Assembly: GCF_001280425.1 (NCBI RefSeq)
Contig: NZ_LIUF01000002.1
Coordinates: 744,001 to 808,000 of the forward strand
Direction: 5' to 3'
Length of the DNA stretch: 64,000 bases
From: Haloarcula rubripromontorii
GTDB lineage: Archaea > Halobacteriota > Halobacteria > Halobacteriales > Haloarculaceae
Under the pieces are notes generated by a model. The model was not told the DNA's origin. It searched no databases and saw nothing but the letters and a program-made list of their open reading frames with translations. The position numbers were made by a program, and so were the translations under genes. Of this stretch, positions 53,048 to 62,137 are shown piece after piece. Every line of letters begins with the position of its first letter. Position 1 is the stretch's first letter.

Positions 53048-53752
53048 ATGCAGGTCCTGATAATAGTTGCCCACCCAGACGACGCAGACGTCTTCTGTGG
53101 CGGTACGATAGCAAAGCACGCTGAACGTGGTGACGAGGTCAGTATCGTACATATGACTCGTGGAGAGTACGGCGGGCTCCGGATGGACTCACAGGAAGCG
53201 GTCGGGCGAGTCCGTGAACAGGAGGCCCGCGCCTCGGGGGCGGTGTTAGGCGCGTCAGAAGTCACGTTTCTCGAATTCAAAGACGGACGAGTCACTTACT
53301 CCTTGGAAAACCGTTTTGAGATGGTGGATGTAATCCGGGAATACAATCCGGATATTATCCTCACGCATTACAAAGACGATCTGCATCCCGACCACCGCGC
53401 GACTTCACGGTTAGTTACGGACGCGTATTACATGGCGTCGCTCCCCCTCGTCGAGACGGATTTCGAACCCTGTGACCCGGACAATATCTACTACTTCGGC
53501 AAGCCGACATCGGAGTTTACACCCTCCATGTTCATCGATATCGATGGGTATCTGGAACAAAAGGTCACAGCAATTGAGAAACACGAGTCACAGGTGGAGT
53601 TCCTCGTCGAACATGGGGGGATTGACGCCGAGTTCGATAACCTTGTCGACGGACTCCGCGCCGAGAATCTCGTGTACGGAAAACAGGCTGGGGCCCGCAG
53701 TGCAGAGGGGTTCGTCCCGCTGCATGAGTCTGCACAAGACTTCCTCGGATGA
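53048..53752 (+). CDS. PIG-L (LmbE) family deacetylase
   Basis: A 234-residue zinc deacetylase. The opening VAHPDDAD (His9, Asp11, Asp12) and the HPDH motif at 113-116 supply the zinc ligands and the catalytic Asp. Family members remove acetyl groups from GlcNAc-type sugars, including the chitin deacetylases of Thermococcus and Pyrococcus. It starts 45 bp after the PLP enzyme on the same strand and is convergent with a GH3 hexosaminidase, so deacetylation of imported N-acetylglucosamine is the likely task. No signal peptide is seen, so it acts in the cytoplasm. Confidence 0.92.
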   Translation: MQVLIIVAHPDDADVFCGGTIAKHAERGDEVSIVHMTRGEYGGLRMDSQEAVGRVREQEARASGAVLGASEVTFLEFKDGRVTYSLENRFEMVDVIREYNPDIILTHYKDDLHPDHRATSRLVTDAYYMASLPLVETDFEPCDPDNIYYFGKPTSEFTPSMFIDIDGYLEQKVTAIEKHESQVEFLVEHGGIDAEFDNLVDGLRAENLVYGKQAGARSAEGFVPLHESAQDFLG

Positions 53753-53790
53753 CGCCGCAGGCGCGTCCGGTTCGTTGATGTGGCGGCCCC

Positions 53791-55362
53791 TCACTCGGGA
53801 ATCGTGACCGGGAGGCTCCCTGTTGTGTCGACTGTCCCTGCCAGTGTTTTCGCCGCTGTCTGAAGCGCACCCGGCGAGTAGTCATATGTCGTCAAAAACG
53901 TCGCCGCACCGGGACAGACAGCGAGGTCGTATGGGTTCCGCACAGCAAGGACAGCCAACTGCTCGTATTCCACAACGAGTGACCGGAGCGTCGCTGCCTG
54001 TGCCGTGTTGGACAGTGCATCGTAACTGACGGCCACTATCTGCTCGTTCGCTGCCGCTATGTCGACGGCCTCACCGCCGGCTATGGTATGTGTCGTGATT
54101 TCAAACCCGACCTCTCTGAGCGCAGCAGCAACTAGTTCTGGGTCGTATCGATCATCCTCGGCGGGCGACCCCCGCGTCCCGGTAAAGCTGACCACGTGCA
54201 GACGGCGTGACGTATCGAACGGCAGTGTCTCGCTGTCGTCCCTGACGAGCGTTACCCCACACTCTGCGATTTCGGACGCAAGCTGTTTCGATGTGGCTAC
54301 ACAGCGACGCCACTCCGGCACTTCACCACCCGCAGATTCGCCCACCCGCTGCTGCTTGTATCGCTGGATGCGATGCAGCGACCGGTCGATTCGTTCTTCG
54401 GTAAGTCGTCCCGTCCGGACGGCAGTAAGCACGGCTTCAATCGCTGCGCGCTGTCGCTCAAGTGTATGCGAAACAGTGATCATATCACACCCCGCTTCTA
54501 TCGCGCAGACAGCCCCTTCGGCGGTGCCGACGCCTTCAGCAATCGCATCCATCTCGAGGCAGTCCGTGATGAGTAAGCCATCAAACCCTAATTCCTCGCG
54601 AAGCAGTCCTGTCTGCACTTCCGGAGATATCGTCGCCGGCAGTTCTTCATCACCTGTTATCGCCGGAAAGGCGACATGCGTGGTCATAATCGCGTCGATG
54701 CCGCCCTGTATCGCAGCTTCGAACGGGGGAAACTCCACGCGTTCCAATCGAGGCCGCTCGTGCGCGACCACCGGCAGATCGAGATGTGAATCGACTGCCG
54801 TGTCGCCATGACCGGGAAAGTGCTTTCCACAGGCCGAGACATCCACGGACTGAAGGCCCTGCGCCATGGCTGTACCCAGCGCGCCCACACGCTCGGGATC
54901 TTCACCAAAGGACCTGACACCGATTACGGGGTTGTCTGGGTTGTTGTTGACATCGAGAACTGGCGCGAGGTTCAGATTGATCCCGAGACTCCGTAGCTCC
55001 CGTCCGACGGTCGCACCTGCTTTTCGGGCCATCGCGTCGTCATCACAGGCCCCGATGAGCATCTGACCCGGGAGCTGTGTACCCCAGTTGAGACGTGAAA
55101 CGACACCGCCTTCCTGATCGGTAGCGATGAACAGCGGGAGGCCAGCCCCGACCGCTGTGGCTTCTGACTGCAACTCCGCTGAGAGCGCTGTCACCTGCGA
55201 TGGAGATGTAATGTTTCTGCTGAAATAAATGATGTTTCCGAGGTTGTACTCACGGATCAGTTCCCGCGACCCAGCCGTCGGTTCGGAGCCATCGAAGCCA
55301 GCCATGAACAACTGACCGACTTTCTGTGCCAGTGGCATACTCGCTACTGTCTGCGTCTGCAT
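53791..55362 (-). CDS. Glycoside hydrolase family 3, NagZ-type beta-N-acetylhexosaminidase
   Basis: A 523-residue GH3 enzyme with a TIM barrel (1-340) and a C-terminal alpha/beta domain. KHFPGHGD at 180-187, followed by DSH at 191-193, is the Asp-His catalytic signature that marks the N-acetylglucosaminidase branch of GH3. The nucleophile is Asp267 in LITDCLEMDAI. No signal peptide is evident, so imported oligosaccharides would be cut in the cytoplasm. A TATA-like TTTATAT element lies about 25-30 bp upstream of the ATG. It is followed downstream by the convergent PIG-L gene. Confidence 0.93.
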   Translation of the reverse strand: MQTQTVASMPLAQKVGQLFMAGFDGSEPTAGSRELIREYNLGNIIYFSRNITSPSQVTALSAELQSEATAVGAGLPLFIATDQEGGVVSRLNWGTQLPGQMLIGACDDDAMARKAGATVGRELRSLGINLNLAPVLDVNNNPDNPVIGVRSFGEDPERVGALGTAMAQGLQSVDVSACGKHFPGHGDTAVDSHLDLPVVAHERPRLERVEFPPFEAAIQGGIDAIMTTHVAFPAITGDEELPATISPEVQTGLLREELGFDGLLITDCLEMDAIAEGVGTAEGAVCAIEAGCDMITVSHTLERQRAAIEAVLTAVRTGRLTEERIDRSLHRIQRYKQQRVGESAGGEVPEWRRCVATSKQLASEIAECGVTLVRDDSETLPFDTSRRLHVVSFTGTRGSPAEDDRYDPELVAAALREVGFEITTHTIAGGEAVDIAAANEQIVAVSYDALSNTAQAATLRSLVVEYEQLAVLAVRNPYDLAVCPGAATFLTTYDYSPGALQTAAKTLAGTVDTTGSLPVTIPE

Positions 55363-55437
55363 ATACCAACACGCGACGTGCTGGGGATATAAAACTACGT
55401 TTGCGGTCGCGGACCGCGATAAAACTGGGTTTGAAGA

Positions 55438-56355
55438 TTACTGCTTGACGCTCCCGGAAGTTAGCCCGGAAACGATCTGGCGCTGGAACACGACGAAGAT
55501 GGCGAGCAGTGGGACAGCGGCGAGGGTCGAGGCTGCCATCATCTGGCCCCACATCGTCTGATCCTGTTGCTGGAAGTTCTGAATCCCAATCGAGAACGGC
55601 GTCACGCTGTCAGTCGCCAGCACCGATGCGAAAAGCACCTCGTTGAATGCGAGCAGGAACACGAACATTCCAGTCGCAGCTAAACCGGGTGCTGCAAGCG
55701 GCATAACGACGCGGAACAGGGCCTGTGTCCGCGTACAGCCGTCGATTCGCGCAGCTTCCTCCAGTGCGGTCGGAATTGTGTCGAAGTACCCGCGAAGCAT
55801 CCAGATGGTAAATGGGACGGTAAACGTCGTATAGAGGAATATCATCCCGTGGTACGTGTCTTTCATCGGAATGTTCGCGGACTGGTCCATGAGGATGAAC
55901 AGCAGAAACATCGGGATGAGGATGAGTACGCCGGGTATCATCTGCGTTGCGAGTGCCCCCATCTCGAACTTCTCCTTGCCGGGGAACTCGTATCGTGACA
56001 ACGAGTAGGCGGCCAGTCCACCGATAAACAGCGAGAGGACCGTTGTTACACTCGATATGATCAAGCTGTTAACGTAGTAGTCGACAAGCGGGAATCGCTG
56101 GAACATCAGGACGTAGTTCTGGACATAGGGGTCTGCCGGAATTATGTCCAGCCCGAGCTGCAACACTTCATCCCGCGTTTTGAACGACGTCGTGAACATC
56201 ATCCAGACGGGGAATATCGCGAAGATGAGAATGAGGATGAGTACGGAGCGCCAGAGCAGTTGGTATATGAGTTCTTTGCCATCCGCAGTCAGTCGCATTT
56301 CGTCGGGCAACATGGTACGTTCTGACCCGACAGCGGCCATGAGGGAGCTGAGCAT
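55438..56355 (-). CDS. Carbohydrate ABC transporter permease (MalG type)
   Basis: A 305-residue inner permease with six membrane helices. The EAARIDGCTRTQALFRVVMPLAAPGL loop is the coupling motif of MalG-type proteins. The ATG at 56355 is one base after the stop of the MalF-type gene, so the longer frame from 56415 is not used. It forms the channel with the MalF-type partner and uses the ATPase at 50518. Cargo is probably an oligosaccharide, given the GH3 and deacetylase genes. Confidence 0.93.
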   Translation of the reverse strand: MLSSLMAAVGSERTMLPDEMRLTADGKELIYQLLWRSVLILILIFAIFPVWMMFTTSFKTRDEVLQLGLDIIPADPYVQNYVLMFQRFPLVDYYVNSLIISSVTTVLSLFIGGLAAYSLSRYEFPGKEKFEMGALATQMIPGVLILIPMFLLFILMDQSANIPMKDTYHGMIFLYTTFTVPFTIWMLRGYFDTIPTALEEAARIDGCTRTQALFRVVMPLAAPGLAATGMFVFLLAFNEVLFASVLATDSVTPFSIGIQNFQQQDQTMWGQMMAASTLAAVPLLAIFVVFQRQIVSGLTSGSVKQ

Positions 56356-56356
56356 C

Positions 56357-57337
56357 TCAGACAGCACCTCCGTCGTAGCTAGACGCCACAACGCGCTTGT
56401 AATAGACGTATGCAATAGTCATCGAAAACAGGAACAGCATCGCGCTGAGTGCGGACCCGATCCCGTATGCACTCTGTTTGAAGCCAAAGGAGTAAATGAG
56501 CAACATCAGTACGTTCCCCGATTCGCTGGGTGACCCACCCAGCAGAATGTATGGGACGGGGAAATTGATGAACGTCCAGAGAATCAACAGCAGTAGAATG
56601 ACGGCAGAAACGGGCTTCAACTGTGGCAGTGTCACGTACCGCAGCTTCCCCCATCGGCCGGCCCCATCGATTTCGGCAGCCTCGTACAATTGCTCAGGAA
56701 CCGACTGCAGTCCAGCGTACAGCATGATCGCTGCATACGGGAAGTTCCGCCAGACGTTCGCGATAATTATTGCATACAGGGAGTTTGGACCCAGAAGCCA
56801 GAACAGTGACCCCTCGATGAGTCCGGCCTGACGGAGCAACGCATTGATGACGCCAGTATCGCTCCGGAACATCATCCGCCACGTAAGGAGCGTGACGACA
56901 ACCGGCGTCACATACGGAATCAGAATCACGGTCCGCGCGACAAGCTTGCCCCGGAACTGCTTATCGAGGGTCAGGGCGGTGACGAGCCCGAGAACGTACG
57001 TCCCTATCACTGACCCAACCGTATACAAAATAGTGACTTTGAGCGAGTTCCAGAACTGTGCGCCATAGATCGTATTCTTCTGGAACACCTTCATGAAGTG
57101 GTCAAGTCCAACGAACGTCTCAGGGCGGAACCAGTCGGTGTATCTGAGCGACGGGAACTCATAGAAGCTCATAACGAACCCGAGAATGACCGGAATCCCG
57201 TGGACGAGAAGCATCATCGCCAGGGCCGGTGCAATGAGCTTGAGTCCGAACCGCTGGCTTGCCGGTAACGAACTAACGTACGGGACATGGACTGCTGGCA
57301 GTCGACGTCTGACTCGCTGGTATGCGGACAGAAGCAT
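56357..57337 (-). CDS. Carbohydrate ABC transporter permease (MalF type)
   Basis: A 326-residue permease with six membrane helices, and the coupling loop EAAEIDGAGRWGKLRYVTLPQL. The ATG at 57337 is preferred over the 57604 start, because a TATA-like TTAAATAC lies about 25-30 bp before it and the extra N-terminal stretch is Arg-rich and non-homologous. It precedes the MalG gene with one base between and follows the binding-protein gene on the same strand by about 130 bp. Confidence 0.93.
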   Translation of the reverse strand: MLLSAYQRVRRRLPAVHVPYVSSLPASQRFGLKLIAPALAMMLLVHGIPVILGFVMSFYEFPSLRYTDWFRPETFVGLDHFMKVFQKNTIYGAQFWNSLKVTILYTVGSVIGTYVLGLVTALTLDKQFRGKLVARTVILIPYVTPVVVTLLTWRMMFRSDTGVINALLRQAGLIEGSLFWLLGPNSLYAIIIANVWRNFPYAAIMLYAGLQSVPEQLYEAAEIDGAGRWGKLRYVTLPQLKPVSAVILLLLILWTFINFPVPYILLGGSPSESGNVLMLLIYSFGFKQSAYGIGSALSAMLFLFSMTIAYVYYKRVVASSYDGGAV

Positions 57338-57467
57338 ACAGAATCGATTATTATGCAATGTATTTAACCGTTCTGCACGACGCCGGGACGTGACCCTACG
57401 AGACAGTGCAATTACGGATTCGACTGTCGAAGCGGTATGACACAGCAAAAACGACTGCTGGCGGGGT

Positions 57468-58835
57468 TCAGTCCTGGAGCGCGTTCTCTGCCTGCATCGC
57501 AGCCTGTTGGAGTGCCGCTTCGGTATCTCCTTCTGACCAAGAGTTCGTTGCTGCCTTCGTGAGCACCTTTGTGACGGCCCCTTTGATCGCTCCGGAGACA
57601 TCACCCCACCCCACGACTTGTGGCGCTGTCTTTGCGTTTGTGTTGTTCAGCACATCTTCGCTGAAGGACTGGTACAGCTCACCCTGGAACGCTTCTTGTT
57701 CGAAGCTACTCTTGATTGTCGGCAGGAAGCCAGACCCCTTCGCAAGCTCTGCGTTGACCTCCGGCTGCATCAGATACTCGATGAATGTCGCGGCTGCGCC
57801 CTTCTTTTTTGTCCATGGATGGATTCCCATGAGATTCACTCCAAAAAAGGTCGACGACTCTCCCCGGGGGCCAGCCGGTGGCTTGCCGACGCCAAGCTCG
57901 GCATCGATACCGTTTGCAACTCTGAGTCCCTGCCACGTAGAGGCTATCCGCTTGCTGCTAAACGCGTTGTTTCGGGCAACACCGTTCCACTCGACTGACG
58001 CCTGTGGGGACGCTTTGTGCGTTGTCGACAGGTCCTTGTAGAAATTCAGCGCCTCCACGGCCGCGTCGCTGTCAAATGTCGGCTCGGACCCGTTAATGAC
58101 GCTCCCGCCGTTTTGCCAGATGAGCATCATATAGTACTGGACGACAGCCCAGTTGTTCGCACCAGGGATGCCAAACAGGTATCTCGTGTTGTAACCCTCC
58201 TGTTCCCACTTTTCGGCCTGTTTGTTATACTTCGTCGCGTCATCTGCGAGTTCGTCCCAGGTCGAAGGGGGACCATCGATACCAGCTTCCTCGAACAGGG
58301 ATTTATAGTAAATATGTCCACGAGGTCCCCAGAACCAGGGGAATCCTGCCCGGACACCGTCAAACTTGCCTATCTGAAGCGGGGACTCGTAGATATTGTC
58401 CGTCGGCATTGAAACGCCGGCTTCTTCGAGGTCCAGCCAGCCGTCGGAGTTGACCTGTTGTGGCAACCACGTCGATGCGATCTCCTCGACATCCGGACCG
58501 GTCCGGGTGGAGATACTGTTGTTTTGCTTCTTCCGAGCGACGCCCCAGCCCATCGTCTCGAAATCCACGGTGATTCCGTGTTTTTTCTTTAGTATTGGAT
58601 TGTGTTTCTCGTAGAACGTCTCAATGTGGTCGTTGACGAAGTGACGGACTGTGAGAGTGGTTATATCGTTCGACTGGTTGCCGGTGTTCGCTCCGGAATC
58701 ACCGCTATCTCCGTCTCCGGGAGTACTCTCCGAACTTTCATTGCCCCCACAGCCTGCGAGCAGCGTGACCGTTGCCGCGCCGGCGCTTTTGATGAAGTGG
58801 CGTCGCTTGCCACTCCGCAAACTACTGTCTGACAT
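57468..58835 (-). CDS. Sugar ABC transporter substrate-binding lipoprotein
   Basis: A 455-residue family 1 extracellular solute-binding protein. The Tat signal has Arg11-12 (KRRHFIKSAG) and a lipobox with Cys29 in LLAGCGG. An acidic Ser/Gly-rich linker follows, then the binding lobes. It would catch oligosaccharides outside the cell for the MalFG-like permease. Its promoter has an AT-rich TATA region about 30-45 bp upstream and a palindrome at 58899-58911. It heads the minus-strand transporter genes. Confidence 0.92.
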   Translation of the reverse strand: MSDSSLRSGKRRHFIKSAGAATVTLLAGCGGNESSESTPGDGDSGDSGANTGNQSNDITTLTVRHFVNDHIETFYEKHNPILKKKHGITVDFETMGWGVARKKQNNSISTRTGPDVEEIASTWLPQQVNSDGWLDLEEAGVSMPTDNIYESPLQIGKFDGVRAGFPWFWGPRGHIYYKSLFEEAGIDGPPSTWDELADDATKYNKQAEKWEQEGYNTRYLFGIPGANNWAVVQYYMMLIWQNGGSVINGSEPTFDSDAAVEALNFYKDLSTTHKASPQASVEWNGVARNNAFSSKRIASTWQGLRVANGIDAELGVGKPPAGPRGESSTFFGVNLMGIHPWTKKKGAAATFIEYLMQPEVNAELAKGSGFLPTIKSSFEQEAFQGELYQSFSEDVLNNTNAKTAPQVVGWGDVSGAIKGAVTKVLTKAATNSWSEGDTEAALQQAAMQAENALQD

Positions 58836-58898
58836 GTGCTATCACCAACGACCCAAGTAGTATATATAATTAATTATTTAGGTAATATTGCTGTTATC

Positions 58899-58911
58899 GG
58901 TGTCAGACACC
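58899..58911. promoter_or_regulatory. Palindromic operator candidate, sugar-binding protein promoter
   Basis: GGTGTC-A-GACACC is a perfect inverted repeat located 64-76 bp before the ATG of the binding-protein gene, upstream of its TATA region. A related GTCAGAC core recurs at 58984-59000. Confidence 0.4.
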
Positions 58912-58983
58912 ATCACAAATACCTATCGTATGGTTTTATATACGCGGGCAGTCATCCTACGACCTAAGCGATTACAGAAATCT

Positions 58984-59000
58984 ACAGTCAGACAGACTGT
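58984..59000. promoter_or_regulatory. Second GTCAGAC palindrome between the binding-protein and SIS genes
   Basis: ACAGTC-AGACA-GACTGT is a perfect 6-base-arm inverted repeat sharing the GTCAGAC core with the site at 58899-58911. It lies 78-94 bp before the SIS gene start, inside a likely leader. Confidence 0.35.
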
Positions 59001-59077
59001 CGCTGGCTGACCAAAGCGCCTCTGCCGACGCTGTCGGTGGCGCAACCGACCGCAGTGCCGTCCTACACAATCAAAAT

Positions 59078-60085
59078 ATGACCACACACGCAGTCTACGA
59101 CGAGATCCGTACCGGTATCGACCGACTGAATGATTTCGAGATGAGCACCCGTGATCTTTCCGAGCCACGTAAGCGTATTGCAAACGCTAATAGAGTCCAC
59201 TTCATCGGCTGTGGGTCTTCTTACTGGACCGGTGTGATCGGTCAATATGCGGCGTTCCAGAGCGGCATTGATGCAACAGCGTACGCCGCATCAGAATACC
59301 TGTTCGCTGGTCCACCGATTACTGAGCAAACGGTTGTCGTCGCCTACTCCCAGTCTGGCGAGACATCTGAAACCGTTACAGCAGCGCGACGAGCAAAAGA
59401 GCGTGGTGCGGCCGTTATCGGGATTACAAACAGCAACGGTTCATCGCTCGGGACAGTAGCGGACGTGGCCCTTGTCACGCCGGCGGGAACCGAGAAGGCA
59501 GTCCTTGCTACCAAAACAGTCGATGCCGCGTTGATGCTGACCCTCTCGTTGCTCGGGGGCAAGTACAGCGAGCGCACACCGAGCGAGTTACAGCGCACGT
59601 GCCGGAATGTTCTCAATCAGGACTTCAAGGCAGCCGTCGCAGTCCTTTCGGAAGCCACGACTCTCTATACGCTCGGACGGGGAATCGAATACGGACTTGC
59701 AGGCGAGGCTGCGACGAAGTTCGGCGAGGGTGCGCTGTTACATACAACACCACTCCCGACACCTGAAATCAGCCACGGCCCCATCGCCAACGCCGCCGGG
59801 GAGCCGGCACTCGTCATTGCCGCTCACGAATCGAAGTCAGCGCTGACCAGCGAGGTTGTTTCGAAGCTACGCGACGCTGACGTTACTACTATTGTCCTCC
59901 GGCGGCCGACGAACAATTACGGTGGAGACATCTCAATAGAACTCCCCCCGCAATCGCCAGACCACCCGATAGTGCCGTTAAAAATCCTGCAATCGCTCAC
60001 GTACAAGACGGCCGTCAAGAAGGGATACAATCCGGATGATCCACCGGAACTATCAAAACATATCGAGTGGAGCGCACTGCGGTAA
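59078..60085 (+). CDS. SIS-domain sugar isomerase/deaminase (GlmS C-domain-like)
   Basis: A 335-residue protein with two SIS domains, like the isomerase half of GlmS. It shows IGCGSSYWTG near residue 46, YSQSGETSET near residue 90 and a TKTVDAALMLTL stretch. The C-terminus has PDDPPELSKHIEW, as in GlmS-type isomerases. In Thermococcus a homologue (GlmD) deaminates glucosamine-6-phosphate, so a role in amino-sugar breakdown is plausible. The nearest clear TATA element lies about 135-145 bp upstream (58932-58944), giving an unusual leader of roughly 110 nt. Confidence 0.85.
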   Translation: MTTHAVYDEIRTGIDRLNDFEMSTRDLSEPRKRIANANRVHFIGCGSSYWTGVIGQYAAFQSGIDATAYAASEYLFAGPPITEQTVVVAYSQSGETSETVTAARRAKERGAAVIGITNSNGSSLGTVADVALVTPAGTEKAVLATKTVDAALMLTLSLLGGKYSERTPSELQRTCRNVLNQDFKAAVAVLSEATTLYTLGRGIEYGLAGEAATKFGEGALLHTTPLPTPEISHGPIANAAGEPALVIAAHESKSALTSEVVSKLRDADVTTIVLRRPTNNYGGDISIELPPQSPDHPIVPLKILQSLTYKTAVKKGYNPDDPPELSKHIEWSALR

Positions 60086-60189
60086 CTGCTGATTCGCGCT
60101 TATATCCGTTCGACTCGTAACACCGACGCGTGCTGGATCGTACAGATTAGATCCTGAAGGTTAATCACACTCCGCTGCGATGCAGCAGT

Positions 60190-61338
60190 ATGCAAATCAC
60201 CGGATACGAACTGTTCGAAATCCCTCCCCGCTGGGTCTTCCTCAAACTAGAAACCAGCACTGGGCTTCTGGGCTGGGGTGAGCCTGTTATTGAAGGTAGA
60301 GCAAAGACAGTTCGAGCGGCGGTCGAGGAGATGTTGGACCAGTACCTTATCGGGAAGGACCCGTTTCGGATAGAAGACCACTGGCAAGCGCTGTACCGGG
60401 GCGGATTCTATCGCGGCGGGCCGATCCTGATGTCCGCCATCGCTGGCATCAATCAAGCACTCTGGGATATCAAGGGGAAACATTTCGATGCCCCTGTGTA
60501 TGAACTGCTGGGTGGGAAAAGTCGAGAAAAGGTACGAGTGTACAAGTGGATCGGCGGTGACCGGCCAGAGGATGTCGCTGCGGAAGCGACGCGATTAGCT
60601 GAGGCTGGCTACACCGCGCTCAAAATGGACGCGACGAATCAGACCAGATTCATCGAAACGAGAGCGTCGCTCGATGAGATCACAGACCGAATTCAGCACG
60701 TTCGAACAGCGGTGGACGACCGAGTAGATATCGGGATTGATTTCAGAGGTCGAGTCTCGAAATCGATGGCGAAAACCCTTGCCAACCGTCTTGAATCCGT
60801 TGAGCCGATGTTCATTGAAGAGCCGGTGCTTCCCGAAAACATCGAACACCTTCCGACCATCGCAGCACAGACACACGCACCCATCGCAGCAGGTGAGCGG
60901 TTATACTCGAGATGGGATTACAAAGATCTCCTCAAAACGGGGGCAATCGACGTGATTCAGCCCGACGTCTCTCATGCAGGGGGTATCTCAGAGATGGTCA
61001 AACTGGCAAACATGGCGGAATCACACGATGTCGCCATTGCTCCGAACTGCCCGCTGGGACCGATTGCACTGGCTGCGTCGATTCAGGTCGATACGGTCGT
61101 TCCAAATCTATTAGTACAGGATCAGGGGTTTGCTGTCCACTCTGGGGCGACCAGTCCCGCACATGACCTGCTACAGTCGAATCCGTTTTCGTTCGACGAG
61201 GGCTACCTGAAGACGCTGGACGGTCCGGGCCTGGGTATCGATGTAGCGCTAGATGTGGTTCGAGAAAAAGCAGAAGCAGATATCGACTGGTACAATCCGA
61301 TATGGCGGCACGAGGACGGCAGCGTTGCCGACTGGTGA
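60190..61338 (+). CDS. D-galactonate-dehydratase-like enolase-superfamily protein with altered active site
   Basis: A 382-residue mandelate racemase/muconate lactonising-type protein that aligns along its whole length with E. coli DgoD (PPRWVFLKLET, RGGPILMSAIAGI, IEEPVLPENIEHL, WRHEDGSVADW). The metal ligands are kept: Asp184, Glu210 and Glu236. The two DgoD catalytic histidines are not: His185 corresponds to Arg186 (GIDFRGRV) and His285 to Asn286 (APNCPLGP), and Glu310 to Asp311. It is therefore unlikely to be an ordinary galactonate dehydratase. It may handle another sugar acid in this island. It lies 104 bp after the SIS gene. Confidence 0.85.
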   Translation: MQITGYELFEIPPRWVFLKLETSTGLLGWGEPVIEGRAKTVRAAVEEMLDQYLIGKDPFRIEDHWQALYRGGFYRGGPILMSAIAGINQALWDIKGKHFDAPVYELLGGKSREKVRVYKWIGGDRPEDVAAEATRLAEAGYTALKMDATNQTRFIETRASLDEITDRIQHVRTAVDDRVDIGIDFRGRVSKSMAKTLANRLESVEPMFIEEPVLPENIEHLPTIAAQTHAPIAAGERLYSRWDYKDLLKTGAIDVIQPDVSHAGGISEMVKLANMAESHDVAIAPNCPLGPIALAASIQVDTVVPNLLVQDQGFAVHSGATSPAHDLLQSNPFSFDEGYLKTLDGPGLGIDVALDVVREKAEADIDWYNPIWRHEDGSVADW

Positions 61339-61359
61339 CGATAGTTTCATAATAATAAA

Positions 61360-61369
61360 AGCTTAAGCT
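61360..61369. promoter_or_regulatory. AGCTTAAGCT palindrome at the IclR regulator 3 promoter
   Basis: A perfect 10-base palindrome directly after the TATA-like AATAATAAAA and 22-31 bp before the ATG at 61391. It could be an operator for autoregulation. A TTTCATAATA at 61345-61354 just upstream recurs before the glucose dehydrogenase gene at 62495-62504. Confidence 0.4.
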
Positions 61370-61390
61370 ATAGACGGGAGTAGTTATCTT

Positions 61391-62137
61391 ATGCCCGACA
61401 AAACTGAGACAGCAACACTTTCAGCTCCGATGAAGACGTTCGCCATTGTCGACGTGCTCAGAGATGCCGATGAGCCGCTTGGCGTCTCAGAAGTAGCTGA
61501 TAAACTCGGGTACACTCGGAGTACGACATACAAGCACCTGAATACGCTGTTGCAGTCAGGCTACGTTACAAAGAGCACAGGGGACTATCAGCTGACGCTC
61601 AAGTTTGCTGATATCGGCGAACACGTTAAATCCCAGACCTCCATCTATCACGACACGAAGCCTCAGATAGATCAGATATCTGCGACGACTGGCGAGTCAG
61701 CGGGACTGGCCATCGAGTGTGAAAGACAAATTGCCGATGTCTATCACACCGCTGTTGATGACTCACTGCGACACGTCAACTACCCGTATTTTCACTGCAG
61801 CGCGCCGGGCAAGGCAATCCTCGCAGCGAGCGAGCCAGCGGAGGTTGATGCTATTTTAGACCACAGTGGGTTGCCTGCAATGACCGAAAACACGATTACT
61901 GATCGACAGACGCTCACTGCCGAACTAGATAATATTCGGGACCGAGGTATCGCGTTCGAGCGTCGTGAACAGTATCTAGACGTAAATTGCGTTGCGGTTC
62001 CGATTCAGGACCAGTCTGCAACTGCGGCCGTGTACGTGGCGGGACACGCTGAACGGCTGAGCGGGAAGCGGTTACAGGAGGATGTCCCCGGAATGATACT
62101 GAGCGCTGTCAGGCAACTCAACGCGGAGCAAGTCTGA
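61391..62137 (+). CDS. IclR-family transcription regulator 3
   Basis: A 248-residue regulator. The winged helix includes VADKLGYTRSTTYKHLNTLLQ, followed by an IclR effector domain with HCSAPGKAILAASEP. In the family these sense small acids such as sugar acids. It lies between the DgoD-like gene and the glucose dehydrogenase gene, and is the likely local regulator of the sugar island. The AT-rich promoter carries a 10-base palindrome. Confidence 0.92.
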   Translation: MPDKTETATLSAPMKTFAIVDVLRDADEPLGVSEVADKLGYTRSTTYKHLNTLLQSGYVTKSTGDYQLTLKFADIGEHVKSQTSIYHDTKPQIDQISATTGESAGLAIECERQIADVYHTAVDDSLRHVNYPYFHCSAPGKAILAASEPAEVDAILDHSGLPAMTENTITDRQTLTAELDNIRDRGIAFERREQYLDVNCVAVPIQDQSATAAVYVAGHAERLSGKRLQEDVPGMILSAVRQLNAEQV

